Source: Salminus brasiliensis (lineage: Eukaryota > Chordata > Actinopteri > Characiformes > Bryconidae). Taken from it: 64,000 nucleotides of DNA. Each line of letters opens with the position of its first letter. Position 1 is the first letter of the stretch. Where the stretch lies: the NCBI RefSeq assembly GCF_030463535.1, contig NC_132893.1:28770782-28834781 (forward strand), in the 5' to 3' direction. The position numbers and the translations under genes are program-made. The notes under the pieces were generated by a model. It did not search any database and had not been told where the DNA came from. It was given only the letters and a program-made list of their open reading frames with translations. Shown one piece after another: positions 36,805-48,776 of this stretch.

Positions 36805-37540
36805 ATGGAAGAACAGTGCTACTTCAACGAAACCATCGCCTTCTTTTACAATAAAAGTGGGAAGTACCTGGCCACTGAGTGGAATACAGTCAGCAAGCTT
36901 GTGATGGGACTTGGGATTACCGTATGTATTTTCATCATGCTGGCCAACCTGCTGGTGATGGTAGCCATCTACATCAACCGCCGTTTCCATTTCCCAATCT
37001 ATTATCTGATGGCTAACCTAGCAGCGGCAGACTTTTTCGCCGGACTGGCTTATTTCTATTTGATGTTCAACACTGGGCCCAACACCCGGCGGCTAACTGT
37101 CAGCACGTGGCTTCTCCGCCAGGGCCTCATTGACACTAGCCTAACAGCCTCTGTCGCTAATCTGCTAGCCATCGCCATTGAGCGCCACATCACGGTCTTC
37201 CGTATGCAGCTCCACACCCGCATGAGCAACCGGCGCGTGGTCGTGGTCATCATGATCATCTGGACCATGTCGATCATCATGGGAGCCATCCCCAGCGTGG
37301 GCTGGAACTGCATCTGTGCCATCGAAAGCTGCTCCAGCATGGCGCCACTCTACAGCAACTCATACCTCGTCTTCTGGGCCATCTTCAACCTGGTGACGTT
37401 CGTGGTCATGGTGGTCCTGTACGCTCACATATTCATGTACGTCCGCCAGCGCACCATGAGGATGTCGCGCCACAGCTCAGGCCAACGGCGAAACAGGGAC
37501 ACCATGATGAGCTTGCTGAAGACTGTGGTGATTGTACTAG
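36805..37540 (+). CDS. lpar1: lysophosphatidic acid receptor 1, first coding exon in window (N-terminus to TM6)
   Basis: This exon encodes the extracellular N-terminus through the start of TM6 of LPA receptor 1, a plasma-membrane class A GPCR that binds lysophosphatidic acid and signals through Gi/o, Gq and G12/13. The translation is nearly collinear with vertebrate LPAR1. It has two N-glycosylation sequons (NET and NKS, residues about 8 and 17), the TM3 pair RQ in WLLRQGLID that contacts the LPA phosphate (about residues 105-106), and the EDG-family IERH in place of DRY. It also has the ICL3 stretch RQRTMRMSRHSSG and ends in VVIVLG. The acceptor is TTTCAG at 36785-36790, so the exon really starts at 36791. 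The reading frame stays open upstream (ITFK before ATG), so a short upstream coding exon could add residues, as in mammals. I chose ATG 36805 because it has a good Kozak context (AAGATGG) and aligns with the internal Met of mammalian LPAR1. The donor is TAG|GTGAGT at 37541, phase 1. Confidence 0.96.
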
Positions 37541-37663
37541 GTGAGTTGCTTTCTGCTGTGTGTTCACTGGTGTGAGATCAGTTGTGTTTAGCTGTAGTTG
37601 AGGACGTAGAGTAGATGAATCGTCAAACTGACTGCCAGTTTTAAACTAGGTTGTTTAGTATAT

Positions 37664-38318
37664 TATATAGACAAAAGTATTGGGACACCAGGTCAGGATG
37701 TTGGAAGAGCCCCACCTCACCTCATCCTTAACTTCCCAGCTCATCCCAAAAGTATTGGATGGGGCACCATAATTCCACAGCATTCCACAATGCTGCGGGA
37801 CTTTATACCCCTCTAGCCCACATCTTGCATTAAGCATGGTGCTAGTAGGTTCATGTTTATCTGCAGAGTCCTATTCCGTTGTCAGTACGTTTCAGCAAGG
37901 ACAAAAAAGCTTAGTGTCAGCAGTGGGTGCTCAAAGTACCTAAAGTAGTACCGGAAGACAAGCGTCCAGGCTTTTTTCTGTCCTGCACCAAAGTGGTGGA
38001 ACAAGCTTCCCCTGGGTGTCCGAACGGCAGAGTCCAACGCTCACTGTCTTCAAATGCAGACTGAAGACCCTCCTCTTCTGAGAATACTTGGGCGAATAGC
38101 AGAGTGGTCACCTTACTGACTTGTGTTTAGTAATGTCTAAACTTAGGTTGAATAGGCTAATAATTTAAAGATTCCTCTAAGTTTTTTGGGGTAAATAGCA
38201 AAGCACTTTTGTAAGTCGCTCTGGATAAATCTGATAAGTCTGCTAAATGCCTTAAATGTAAATGTAGCTGAATGAAATCATTAGAAGGGGTGTCCACAAA
38301 CATTTGGACATATAGTTT
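37664..38318 (+). mobile_element. Tc1-type non-autonomous element, copy 4, interrupted by a nested repeat
   Basis: The left terminus TAGACAAAAGTATTGGGACA and right terminus CAAACATTTGGACATATAG are both present. The body is split by an insertion at about 37917-38275. Confidence 0.75.
37917..38275 (-). repeat. TTTAGCAGATGCTCTTATCC repeat, copy 2 (nested, inverted)
   Basis: Contains CCAGGCTTTTTTCTGTCCTG and GTCTTCAAATGCAGACTGAA, and ends GTCGCTCTGGATAAATCTGA then GCTAAATGCCTTAAATGTAA. The motif order is the reverse complement of 31635-31905. Confidence 0.8.
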
Positions 38319-41300
38319 ATGAGAATGTTCATAACAGGATTGTCAGATCAGTTGCTCTTACTGATGTATTTAACAATTCATGAGACAATGTCATGTTGGG
38401 GTGGCCTAGTCTTTCAAGTTCATGTCCAGTTAATAGAAACATTAATGGACAAATGAATGTCCAGTTCAGGCAGTTGTCAGCTGTTGTTGATTAGAATTTG
38501 ACTGGAAAAAGAAAACTGTGTCCCATTAAAATAATAAATTGCTACATGGATATGCAAAAAGCCAATCAGAATATAACTGACATAATGGATGGATGGATGG
38601 ATAAATATGACATGATTTTAGCTCAAACCCAGGCTAACACACTTGATCCCGATCTTGAAGACCTTCAGGAGCAACTGACATGAGTCAGCTGACATGATAG
38701 ATGGATGGATAGATAAATATGATGATGATGATTGAACCCAATAAGCAAGGCCTTTAAGGCCTGATTCAGGTTTGTTGAATCTGAATTCTCAAGAGTGGTA
38801 GATCTCCAGGACTATGATTGCTCACCCCTGCTTTATGTAACTAACTTTCCAAATTTGAAGCTGACCGTAAAGATTCATTAATTCACTATTGCTTTAAAGA
38901 AAACAGTGGTGCAAGAACTGGTTCATGGCTTTGTAAATTGGGCGTCTGGCTGACATCCATTTTCATGGGAATTATTAAATGCTTCTAGCATGTGTTTTCG
39001 ATGTATCAAAAAATAGCTGGGAACGTTCAAAAAGTTCAATACGATCCCACTGGTCGCTGGGACACCAAAAATGTGCATCATTTCCTCTTATGTGGTACCT
39101 TCAACAAAGGCCACTCTTCATAACCCTGCCAATAACATCAGCTTTATGGAATCAATATAGTTTTGTTTTTTAGTCTCTTTATTGCGGTGATGTCACATTG
39201 TCGTAGGGATTTGTCCTTGGGGTCTATTTATCATCTCTGATGGCAGTTCTCACAGTACACAGTGCTCAGATTTCCTTGAATCCCCTTCCTGAGCCGAGCC
39301 TTGGCCTTGGCTGTGTTTACAGTAGATAGTTCACAGAGCAGTGCAACTCTGTATCCTCGCCGTACGTCCTTAATGCTGTTTCTTTTCACCTCACTGAAGC
39401 AGTCATCCGTGAAGCAGCTACCTAGATATCTTACACCACCAAACAGTATGTTATCCTGTTACTCTGTTGTGCCAAGTCTAGGGCGTTCGAACAATGCAGC
39501 CGTTGAGTGCTCTACAGCCGAGGGTCTGTCGTCGCGGTCTTGTCGCCAGTTCCAGTGTTTGCCTTGCACTGCGTCAGCGTCACGCCCTGCCGGCTCCCCC
39601 CAGCGAAAGCCGGGACCAGAGAAAGAACCCCAGTCACTGAGAAGGACCCCAGAGCCGCTAGCGCCGGTGGGAAACAGTGGCGTTGTTGTTTGGGAGCAGT
39701 GCTCAGGGGGAGGTGGAGAGCAGTGGACCAAGGCAAGGGAGGAACACACACGGTTCTTAGGTAGTGCTGTCACTCCACAGATAAGAAAGCTCTCATGTCA
39801 TTAAACAGCAGCTAAGTGTGTGTGTGTGTGAAGTTGTATGAATAGGTATTTTGTCCACATCAGTGAAAACTGTTACTACTCAGAGTTTCCGACACATACA
39901 TTTTACTGCCACCGCTGCTTCGGATTTTTACGGCATTTGAAATTGTCATGAAATCTCAATTACGAAACCGAGGGCAGAGGGCTTTTAATTTGAAATGGCA
40001 GATTCTGGAGTTAGATGGGTTTTACAGTTGAAAATAATGGATATGGGGATGCCATCGCTGCTGAAAAAATCCTAAAGGAAATACTGCTATTGTGCCTAAA
40101 GAGTTTGTGATGGACCTTAGCCTTTAGCTCAAAGATTTTAGCCTTTAGCCCAAAGATTCCAGGTAGGCTCTGGACCTGTCGCGACCCTGACCAGAAAGAA
40201 GTGGATAGGGGGAGTGGCTTGTTTCTTACCGTTGACAGAAAGAGTAGCCATGTTGATCTGACGTCATACACCGAGCTCGGAAGATGCACTATCCCAGCTT
40301 TCCCAAGTAGGAATTCACATGACGGGGCTTTCTTCACCGAAGGCCAGGAATTTAGTCACAAGCTCTACTTACATTGAACCATTTCAGGTTCCTCTGGGTC
40401 TCATCTTCCGAACTTTGCCTGATACTACGATCCAGTTTACCATCTGACACATAGACTCGTAGTAAACCCAGCACTATCAGATCTTCTGTTCAGTTCAGAT
40501 GTGTTATATAGGAGAAGCACCACCATGCTGAAAGCCATCTTAGAGGCGATGCACTCGGCAGCTTTGTAGTGCAACTGATCACTTCAGTGTGTGACGTCCC
40601 ACATCTGCTACACAGATGAGCAGGCAGGTTCTAAGTCTCTAGAGGCTGTAGCAGGGTTATTCCTGATTTCTCCAGGGAAGCTCTATCAGAGATGGAAAAT
40701 AACATGGATCTTGGACCATCTGCATCAAGCTTCATAAATAGCACATTTCCTGGGTACGGACACCAGTTTTACAATCTGCCGACAGACGTGCGTGGAGTCA
40801 TAACAAACCACCGCTGTGATGATTTTACACTGCATATCTTAGGCTGTGTAACTGTCATTAGATCCAAATTACAACTCAGCAGTTGCCAATTTAATTCAAG
40901 AAAAAAAGGTGCCCAGTTTAACAAGCCTAAATGGGACTGTCGTTACTCTTCTTACAGGGCGATAACAGCTCTGCATTCTAGGGATGGTTAGATACGGTTT
41001 GATATTAGCAACCCATTGTATTACTGGTTTAGGTGCTATCACAGCACTGTCAATTAGAGGGAAAACATTTAAAAAGACGATTAAGATTATCCTAGTTCAG
41101 GTTTTCTATTGATACATACCAACAAATCGACAAATAAATCAGCTATAATTATGTAAAATTGAATGACTACTACTGTTCAGATTATGAGTGTGTAAACATG
41201 AACGCACCAACTGTGCAGACCTGTTGCAGCAGGTAGTTTACTCCTACTGTGAAAAGATGGTAATCCAGTGGCATTCAGAATTACTGAACCGTCCATACTG

Positions 41301-42103
41301 CATTTTCCTTTTAACACCATTCTAAGGGCTTTATTCACCAACAGCTTCCAGAGAATTTTCTTAAAAGAAAAAGTCAAAATGTAGCTTTGTAAATCGAACA
41401 GATCCCAAATAAGAAAACACTGGTGAGTGTCAGAGTCTTCGAGAAAACTGTCAGTGGGTTTTAAGAAGAAATGGTTTCTTAAAAACGGTTGGTGAAAAAG
41501 ACCCAATGATGGAAAAAAAAACATGTGAAATATCAGATCTTCTGTTCAGTTCAGATGTGTGTGATTACATTAGTTCATACGGTCTTATAGGAGAAGCGGT
41601 TATATACGGTTATATAGGAGAAGCAGCACCATGCTGAAAGCCATCTTAGACGGTTCTTTCAAAGGTCTAAAGAATCGTCATGTTTCTCCCAAAGCTCTTA
41701 AACTTTTCTTTTTTATGGAAATTCTCAATAAAAATATCCACTTGTTTTACTAAGGAAGTAGATCTGAGATATTGTTTAAAAGATGTCTCATGAAGATATC
41801 AGCTGGCCCGAAAAACACGATTGAACATGATTGATTCTGTCTAGATTTCACCACCAGTGTTTCCCAACTCCATGGCACTAACATGCCATGTTGTGATGTT
41901 AGAAGATCAGTGCAGTTGAGAGAATTTCAGTAGAAGCACTAAATGACTCAATAGCTTCCATATTTAAGAGACGTTGATGTGGATGTTTGCCTGTGTTCAA
42001 AGCAAGAGTCATTGCCAGTTATCTCTGACCAGACAGCGGTAGACAGATCATTTGCTGAGTGAACCAGTGGAGCTACACTGTGCGCTATACAGTACAGTAC
42101 ATA
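38319..42103. other. no gene seen; GC-rich patch and small duplication
   Basis: 38586-38712 has ATGG/GATA tetranucleotide runs. About 39500-39770 is GC- and CpG-richer, with open frames on both strands (39301-39804 plus) that match nothing I know. 39814-39829 is (GT)n. The block at 40477-40550 recurs, rearranged, at 41537-41655. Confidence 0.45.
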
Positions 42104-42585
42104 CTATATGGACAAAAGTATTGGGACACACCTCTTAATCATTGAATTTAGGTGTTATATTCAGTCTCTAATCGAGCTCCTAGCCTTGCAGTCTGTCTTT
42201 ACACATATAAATAAAAGAATGGGTCGAGTTGTTTCATAAGTCGCTCTGGATAAGCGTCTGCTAAATGCCTTAAATGTGACTGTAAAAAGCTCACTGAATT
42301 CCAGTGTGGTTCGGTAGGTAATAGGAGTCACCACTGCAACAACAAGTCAGTTGGTGAAATTTCTTCCCTCCTAGATATTCCACCATCAGCTGTGAGTGGT
42401 ATTATTGAAAAGTGGAAGCATTCAGGGACCACAGCAAGTGTCCGGGCCGAGTGCTGAGCTCAGCACATAGAGCAGAAAAGTGTCCAACGCACTGCTGACT
42501 CAACAGCTGTTAGAGCTGTTGTCATAAAAGCTCCTGTAGATGTAATGTGTAGGTGTCCCAATACTTTTGTCATGTAGTGTAGATT
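42104..42585 (+). mobile_element. Tc1-like transposon fragment with HTH remnant
   Basis: Termini ATATGGACAAAAGTATTGGG (left) and GGTGTCCCAATACTTTTGTC (right) form TIRs. Inside, 42335-42425 translates to VGEISSLLDIPPSAVSGII followed by EKWK, the N-terminal HTH of a Tc1-family transposase. The DDE catalytic part is absent. A short GTCGCTCTGGATAAGCGTCT motif (42240) is inserted near the left. Confidence 0.75.
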
Positions 42586-45116
42586 TCACGACGAAGTGAA
42601 AATGCTCCTTCAGTTCTTGCGCACTTGCCCACTCTTCAAATATAGCAGCTGTAATGATGAGCTGGCTTGTATTTAACACATGGCCACATGCTAAAATGAC
42701 TCGATTGTGGCCTCTTTTTGTTCTTTTGAGAAAATGGGCCAATTTAGTGAACACTTGCCTCATTCTATCGTCTTCGCTCCATGACTGCTTGGCAGCGGAG
42801 CTGAAAATGGAGGCATGGGTCATTTGCGATGATTTCACAGATTATACAGACTGAGTGAAATGCGGCCTTGACTGCAGCAGCTGAATAGTGGCTTGAGAAA
42901 GAGCGTCTGGACGAGTAATCCAGAGCAAACGACTGTGCTTTTGCCACAGAGTTAAATCTCAAGTCTGCGTGAAAGCTTGCAAGGCATGTGCTAAGCACTT
43001 CCACAGGTATTGGCATCTCAGTGAGGCTCCACTGCAGCCACTTTCCCTCAATCCACGTCTGCATACCTCTGAGACCACAGGCGTTTGGTCATGTCTGTCA
43101 GTAAAGCGTTGCCAAAACCAGATTCTTATGAAATACAGTTTTTTTCTGTTATCACAGGTAAACTAATCTTGATAGTCCTAGAATAGCTCTGACTTACGTG
43201 CTGAAGCTAGAGGTTCTGTTTTTTAATCACATTTGATGATTCATGTTTTGCAGTCTCTCTCTCAGCTTTATAGTCATTCAGTGAGTGTCACCAGAAGTGT
43301 AAAAAGTCAAACACAGCTGAGCTCTGAACCCTTAGTTCTTCTTTCTCACTAAAAACCCAAATAAGCTCCTGTAAAAGGTTACTCTGTGCCATCGTCCGAT
43401 GTGTGAATGGTCCCCAAAAATACTTCTTTCTTCCTTTTTTTTTATCTCAGAGTGTGAGGACCTTAATGACTCAGAACATACTAGATCCCTGTTAAGCAGG
43501 GTGATGTGTCAGGCTTTGCAATAGAACATAAACCCCTGCATATGCCCGTCAAGGTACATGACACATTATTGCCTGGAGCATGAAAGGCCCAGCATTCACC
43601 CCACCGACACCAGCACCACCACAGCCGTATATCACGCCTTGAAGTCTGTGGCTATTTTCACTTAGCAGGAACAGCCGCTTCATTGTGCCAGATTGTGTTA
43701 ATATACCTTAGCGGAAGTGATAAATTGAAATCTTGCTCCGAGTCAATGCAGAGCTTTGAGCAGCTGCCAGTTTAAATGCTTTCTCAGCTTGAAAGGAACG
43801 GAGACCATCTGGGGAGGGGAGGGGCGCTTCAATGAAACTGGACTGCTTTCTGCAGTTCTCAGCTCTGTGTTATTTACAGTGTTACTACATCAAACCACTG
43901 TCCCTGATCAGCCTTTTTCCTTTCTTTGACTTTGTCTCGTGACTCCAGCTGCATGTGTAAATTATAAGCATATGAAATGACTACAGTGTACTCGCAAGAG
44001 CTCAAAATGATCAGTTTATTAACCTGCTGCTCCAGAAGCAGCCAGTCTGTACCTCTACAGCCTGATCACTACAGTCTGTCTTATGTTAAGAATCAGCAGG
44101 ATATTGCTGAAGTGGGTGCAGTTCTGCATGTCTTTCAGTTCTGTGAAGATGTTCAGGATTATTGGGAAGAGATTGATCTTGGCAAACGAAAATTAGTAAT
44201 ATACAATTTGCTATATCAGCGGTGATGTATGTTTTAAGTGTAGTAGAGCCCACATTGGATAATGATACTATTCATCTTTTAAACATCTTAATTTAATTTG
44301 CTAAAACATTTATTTTGTGATAAAAAACTGATGTTCATTTAGTAAAAATGTGATTAAATCGCTCCAAACAGCTATAGAGAAGCTAATTAACGAGTTACCT
44401 CAGAACTCAGAAACAATTACCAGAATTTGATCATTTTGCTCTCAACAATTTTATTTTTTTCTTCATATTTTTAATATTTTAATTTTTTTTAAGTAGATAT
44501 TTTTTTATTACGCCATGCCCAGAATGTTCCTACTTGTATAACTGCTATAATGTGGCTGCATATGTAGATGTGTGAATGTATACTAAGGTAAAATGTGCAA
44601 GGCAAGCTGAGGCAATGAGAAGAACTTGAGAAATTTGGGCTGGAGTTCTGGGGGGGGCTTCGAGCTGATGGGACCAGAAGCCACACCCCCCTTGCCAGGT
44701 ACAGGTTGAGTATGAGTGGATCATCAGGAGGAGCAGGGGCGGTGGTGGGGTGCAAGTTTTCGTCACAAGACAAAAAGGGAGAGGAAGAGGAACGGTTTTA
44801 TGGTGTGTAGAAATGGAGGGGAGGAGTTTGGGCGTGGTCCCACACTTTCAGTTATTACATAACTCCATGATGCAGACTCAACTCTGTTGTTCATAAGTAT
44901 ATGTATGTGTTATGTTGAAGAAGTTTGGACTTTGTATGCTTCTGTATTTGGGAAAAAAAAAGGAAAAACCAATAAAAACATAATAAAAAGTGCTGGAAGT
45001 GCTGAAACACAGGCCAATTTTAAAATATACACCTCCACCAAAAATGCACATCATCAGATTTTGGGAACCTACTGCTGAAACATTATAACGCATTATGCCT
45101 TTGGATACCAGTACTA
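42586..45116. other. apparently unique intronic sequence, CNE-like in part
   Basis: 42600-43060 and 43530-44000 are non-repetitive, balanced in composition and free of recognised repeats. No known exon is recognised. 44560-44850 looks like a decayed repeat (GGGGGGGCTTCGAGCTGATG). Confidence 0.4.
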
Positions 45117-46174
45117 TACCTGTCAGGAACAAACTTTAAAAAGAACTGATTTGTTTGGACGATAAATTGATGTAAAATAAGTGTGATAAATGATATAATT
45201 GTAATTTTAAAATCATTTTTATGCCACTGATAAAATAATGTTAATAGATTCATATATTAATGCAGTAACAGCCTTTTAAAGAGCAACAAACCTTTCAAAA
45301 TGAAGACATTAATGTTCAGACGTTGGAATTAGAATATAAGAATGTTTAAATATATGACTAAAGTAGAACCACTGTTTTTTTTAAACTAAAAGCTGACATA
45401 CAAGCTCTGGGTTCACGTTAATGGGCTCTGCTTGCACATTTGGCTTAAAGCCAACATCTTCCCACACCGGAAAACACCAGAGTGATGTCACTTTAGACGT
45501 GTGACCATGCTCAATGTGTTACCATTGTCATTTAAAGACAGACCTATCACCTTTTGTGCTGTTAGTGGCTGTGCTATGATGCTCACCACACTGAGTGATA
45601 GACTCTCAGTGTGTATCCGGTTAGCAGTGTTAAAAGTCCTTAATCTGCTTCCCCAAGAGGCTCGTTAGTTTTACACATTCTGCAGCAGCTTTGGCTGAGT
45701 TTGAGTCCGAAATGGTAAAAAACTGATAGACTGACAGACATACTTAACACAGCACAGTGAAACACAGCACAGTGTTTCTGCAGCCGTGCTCGAGGTTGGA
45801 TGTGGCGTGCATGACCGCCTGGAACCTCTCTGCAATGCTTGTGGTTATTTCACAACTGACGCAATGCACACACGGTTTCAGTTTATCTTGCATTGGAATA
45901 CAAGCTACAAATATCTGTGTGTCATCTGAATAAAGGGTGTGAAAGACTACAGGGTCATCGCGTGCAATGCACTCTTTTCCTACACAATAGATGATGCTGC
46001 CTGCTCACACACTCGAGCTCGTCTCTGACAGATAGCAGAGAGAGAACGGAATAGCGTGACTGGCTAGAATACATGCTAGTAAACACAATGGACAGTGTCG
46101 AGGTCAGCAAAACTACCGGGGTCGTGTCCGTAGATTGTACGATAGGTCGAGAGCGTAATTATCACGGCAGGCCT
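45117..46174. mobile_element. AGGCCTGTCACGATAA-type transposon, copy 1
   Basis: The right terminus TAATTATCACGGCAGGCC mirrors a decayed left end at CCTGTCAGGAAC. Internal segments (GGACGATAAATTGATG, TTTCTGCAGCCGTGCTCGAG, GACAGATAGCAGAGAGAGAA) match, in order, the element at 49688-50623. It is non-coding, probably a non-autonomous hAT-like element (class inferred). Confidence 0.65.
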
Positions 46175-47055
46175 AATCAGTAGCTGCTAATCATATGAGC
46201 AAGGCCTCCTAATTACTAATCAGCTGCATTAGCACGTTTAATTACAGTCTGTAAATGGCCTTTTATGTTCAGCTTTGCTTTCAATGAATTAAAACGATCC
46301 TGCAGATACAAAAACATGTCTCATATTGGGCTGATCGATCTCTAATTGATAGCGAAAGCTGCAGTTTACTTTTCTCACACTCGATTTCCCTTCTTTGTTG
46401 ACTAATTCAGTGCAGCAGAAAGTTAAAGCGAGGTCTTGGTGGAGGAAAATGAAAAGACCCAAAAGCACCAGCCATTGAAACACAACCTCCTGTTGAGCTC
46501 ATTCAGAAAAGAGCAAAACATGTGGCCGAGTCGTGCTGGAAACGGGCCGTTGGAGTTTATCTAACTCCTGAGAGTCCCCACATAGCTTCGAAGTGATGTA
46601 AAGCATGCGAGAGCAGCTGTGTTCCCTTAAAGAAAAGCAGGCCAGGCAGATATCATTCTCTCTTGCAAAATACCAGCTGTAGCCAAAATATTTATACTTT
46701 CATTGAGAAACAGCAGTCGAGAAAAAAAGTGTGCCATCAGTTTGTCAAGCTGGTAAAGATGTGACGTGCACACTGTGAGGGTCCATGTTTCGTGCTCTGA
46801 AATATTGCAGGGAACATTTGGCCTCAGGAAATTTCACTCACACACCTGCTTTCCCATCCATTTTTCATTGAAAGGTCACATAACACAACCCCAAAAGCTG
46901 CTTGTTGTCGCTGTTGGAACAAAACCTTTCTGTCACCGGTATTATATTTATAATTTATAAATGCCAGCTGCCCTTTTTAATTCCTGTGGAATTTTCTTAA
47001 TAAATTCAATGTATTTTTTAATAAATTGACTTTCATCTTCTGTCAAATGACTATT
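46175..47055. other. apparently unique intronic sequence, enhancer-like composition
   Basis: 46180-46500 is rich in homeodomain-type ATTA words (CTAATTACTAATCAGC, TTTAATTACAG, CTCTAATTGAT) plus CATATG, without repeat similarity. It could be a conserved noncoding element; function not shown. Confidence 0.35.
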
Positions 47056-47093
47056 GATTTTAGTTTATTTTAGTTTATTTTAGTTTATTTTAT
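47056..47093. repeat. (TTTTAGTTTA)n short tandem repeat
   Basis: Four near-perfect 10-bp units. Confidence 0.9.
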
Positions 47094-47829
47094 TAAGCCC
47101 GGGTCCACTCTAAGGACTGCACCACCAACCTTTTTAGAGACAGAGGCTGTTACAGCTATATACAAGACATTACACGGTATGTCTTTCTAGTGGTGCAGAA
47201 CAGAGCCTACATCCGCCACCTAACTAACAGCAACAAACAAAGGATATATCATTCATAAGATAGAATAGGAGGGGACTTAAAAAATAATACATTATAAAAG
47301 GGAACCAAATTGCATCAAAAGTTAGCTACAATTTTTCCAGAGTAGAAAAATCTACCAAAAGATTACACCAAATGTCATTGAGAAGGGCAATAATGAGGTG
47401 CATTGGGATGCCAAGGCCCAGGAGACTAGAGAGTCTGTCCATGGCCTTCATACAAAAGGCATAAAAAGTGCATGGTAATAGTTATCAATTTAACTCTTAA
47501 CTTAACAAAGTTACTATTTTGGTGGTTTTGTTCCAACAGCAGTATATTACTTTAGATAACTGCCAGAAATCCCCAACATCAGTCCAGTAACATAACTTAT
47601 ATACCAGCATCTGATATAGTCTAACAGTTCACTAATTTCCTAGTTCAGGTCCTTTTTCAGTGCTCGCTTTTTGGGTCATTGTTGAGTTAGACAGTTAGAC
47701 CACTGTCCAGCTGAACCACAGGTTTTGCAAAGATTAAAAAAAGCAGTAAAGGTTTATTCCGAAGTGTGGGTTCGTGTGGGTTTGTAGTTTAAAGCCTAAT
47801 AACACAGTATAACCCAGCTCTCCATGCAC

Positions 47830-47990
47830 AGTATAAAGTGGTGGCTCAGTGGTTAAAGTGCCGGGTTACTAACCACAGGTTTGTGGGTTCAGTAGCCAGG
47901 TTCACTAAGCTGCCACTCTGACCATGGCCTTTAACCCTCTCTCTGTTCCGGAGGTGCTGACCCTGGCTTTGCATCATAAACTGGGCACTG
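47830..47990 (+). repeat. tRNA-derived SINE
   Basis: A-box TGGCTCAGTGG and B-box-like GGGTTCAGTAGCC, then CACTAAGCTGCCACTCTGAC and CCTTTAACCCTCTCTCTGTT. The body is the same as in the SINE at 34295-34587, in the opposite orientation. Confidence 0.75.
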
Positions 47991-48474
47991 TTGCTTTAGG
48001 AGAACCTTTGAGTTCTAGGACACCCTGTGAGGAGCTGGGAGCTCAACAGATCAGTCTTTTAGTGCATGTGCCAGATGCCAGTGCTGCCGGGCTCAAACAC
48101 TGTGGAATTCAGCGTTCCTCCTCATTTAACACACCTGATTCAACTCATCAGCTGAAGAGCAAAGCTTGTGGCTTGTGACAGACATTTTTTTAATTTTTTT
48201 ATTGTAACTGGATGTGGGCATGCGAGACAACAAACAAACAAACTGATAAATAAAACTGTACCTCATGTGCAGGTTTCATAGGGAATTATTACACACAGTG
48301 TTTATTTAACATCGAGCTGTTCAATGTTCTAGAAGTACTACTGTGATATACAGAAAAGTCTGTTGTGATCTCAGGTATTATAATTATGATCATGTATGAC
48401 ATTTTGTCCACCACAACCCATTGTTTGTGTCATCGCCCACACTGATTTTCCTTCTGTTTTCTGACATTCCGCAG

Positions 48475-48776
48475 GTGCCTTCATCGTGTGCTGGACTCCT
48501 GGCTTAGTCCTCCTGTTACTGGACGTTTTCTGCAACGATTGTAACGTTCTGGCTTACGAGAAGTTCTTCCTCCTCCTAGCGGAGTTTAACTCGGCCATGA
48601 ACCCCATCATTTACTCGTACCGGGACAAAGAGATGAGCGTGACATTCAAGCAGATCCTCTGCTGCCAGCGGCAGGAGAACATAAACGGTACGGCGGAGGG
48701 TTCCGACCGCTCAGCTTCTTCCTTCAACCACACGGTCCTCAACACACCGCACAATAACGACCACTCGGTGGTTTGA
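48475..48776 (+). CDS. lpar1: lysophosphatidic acid receptor 1, last coding exon (TM6 to C-terminus)
   Basis: This exon completes the receptor. It begins after the acceptor TTCCGCAG (ending 48474), and the split glycine codon G|GT joins the 37540 donor to give VLG-AFIVCWTPGLVLLLLD. It carries the TM6 CWxP motif, the TM7 lysine in YEKFFLLLAEFNSA (the LPA-contacting Lys294 of human), the NPIIY motif, a CC pair in QILCCQR that is probably palmitoylated, a Ser-rich tail and a C-terminal SVV that fits a class I PDZ ligand, as in mammals. The stop TGA is at 48774-48776. Joined to the first exon the CDS is 1038 nt, 345 residues. Human LPAR1 has 364, and the difference is the short mammalian N-terminal extension. 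The divergent patch is ECL3 (FCNDCNV). The intron position within TM6 is the known shared position of the LPA1-3 receptors. No frameshift or missing motif is seen, so the gene looks intact. Confidence 0.96.

Larger units (their letters stand above)
37541..48474 (+). other. lpar1: lpar1 intron between coding exons (10.9 kb)
   Basis: This is a phase-1 intron with a GTGAGT donor and CCGCAG acceptor. It contains repeats (a Tc1-like non-autonomous copy with a nested repeat at 37.66-38.32 kb, a Tc1 fragment at 42.1-42.6 kb, a transposon at 45.1-46.2 kb, SINEs), a GC-rich patch at about 39.5-39.77 kb and long apparently unique stretches (42.6-44.2 and 46.2-47.0 kb). No additional exon of a recognisable protein was found. 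The open frames here are short and resemble nothing I recognise. Confidence 0.9.

Noticed and set aside
37056..37340. Minus-strand frame in the lpar1 exon
   Set aside because: Antisense shadow of the GPCR coding sequence.
39301..39804. 167-residue open frame as a protein gene
   Set aside because: No domain or homology recognised; long frames on both strands are expected from the GC-rich composition. Kept as a compositional finding only.
43977..44225. 82-residue plus-strand frame as a small gene
   Set aside because: No recognised homology and no supporting splice or UTR features; within an intron of lpar1.
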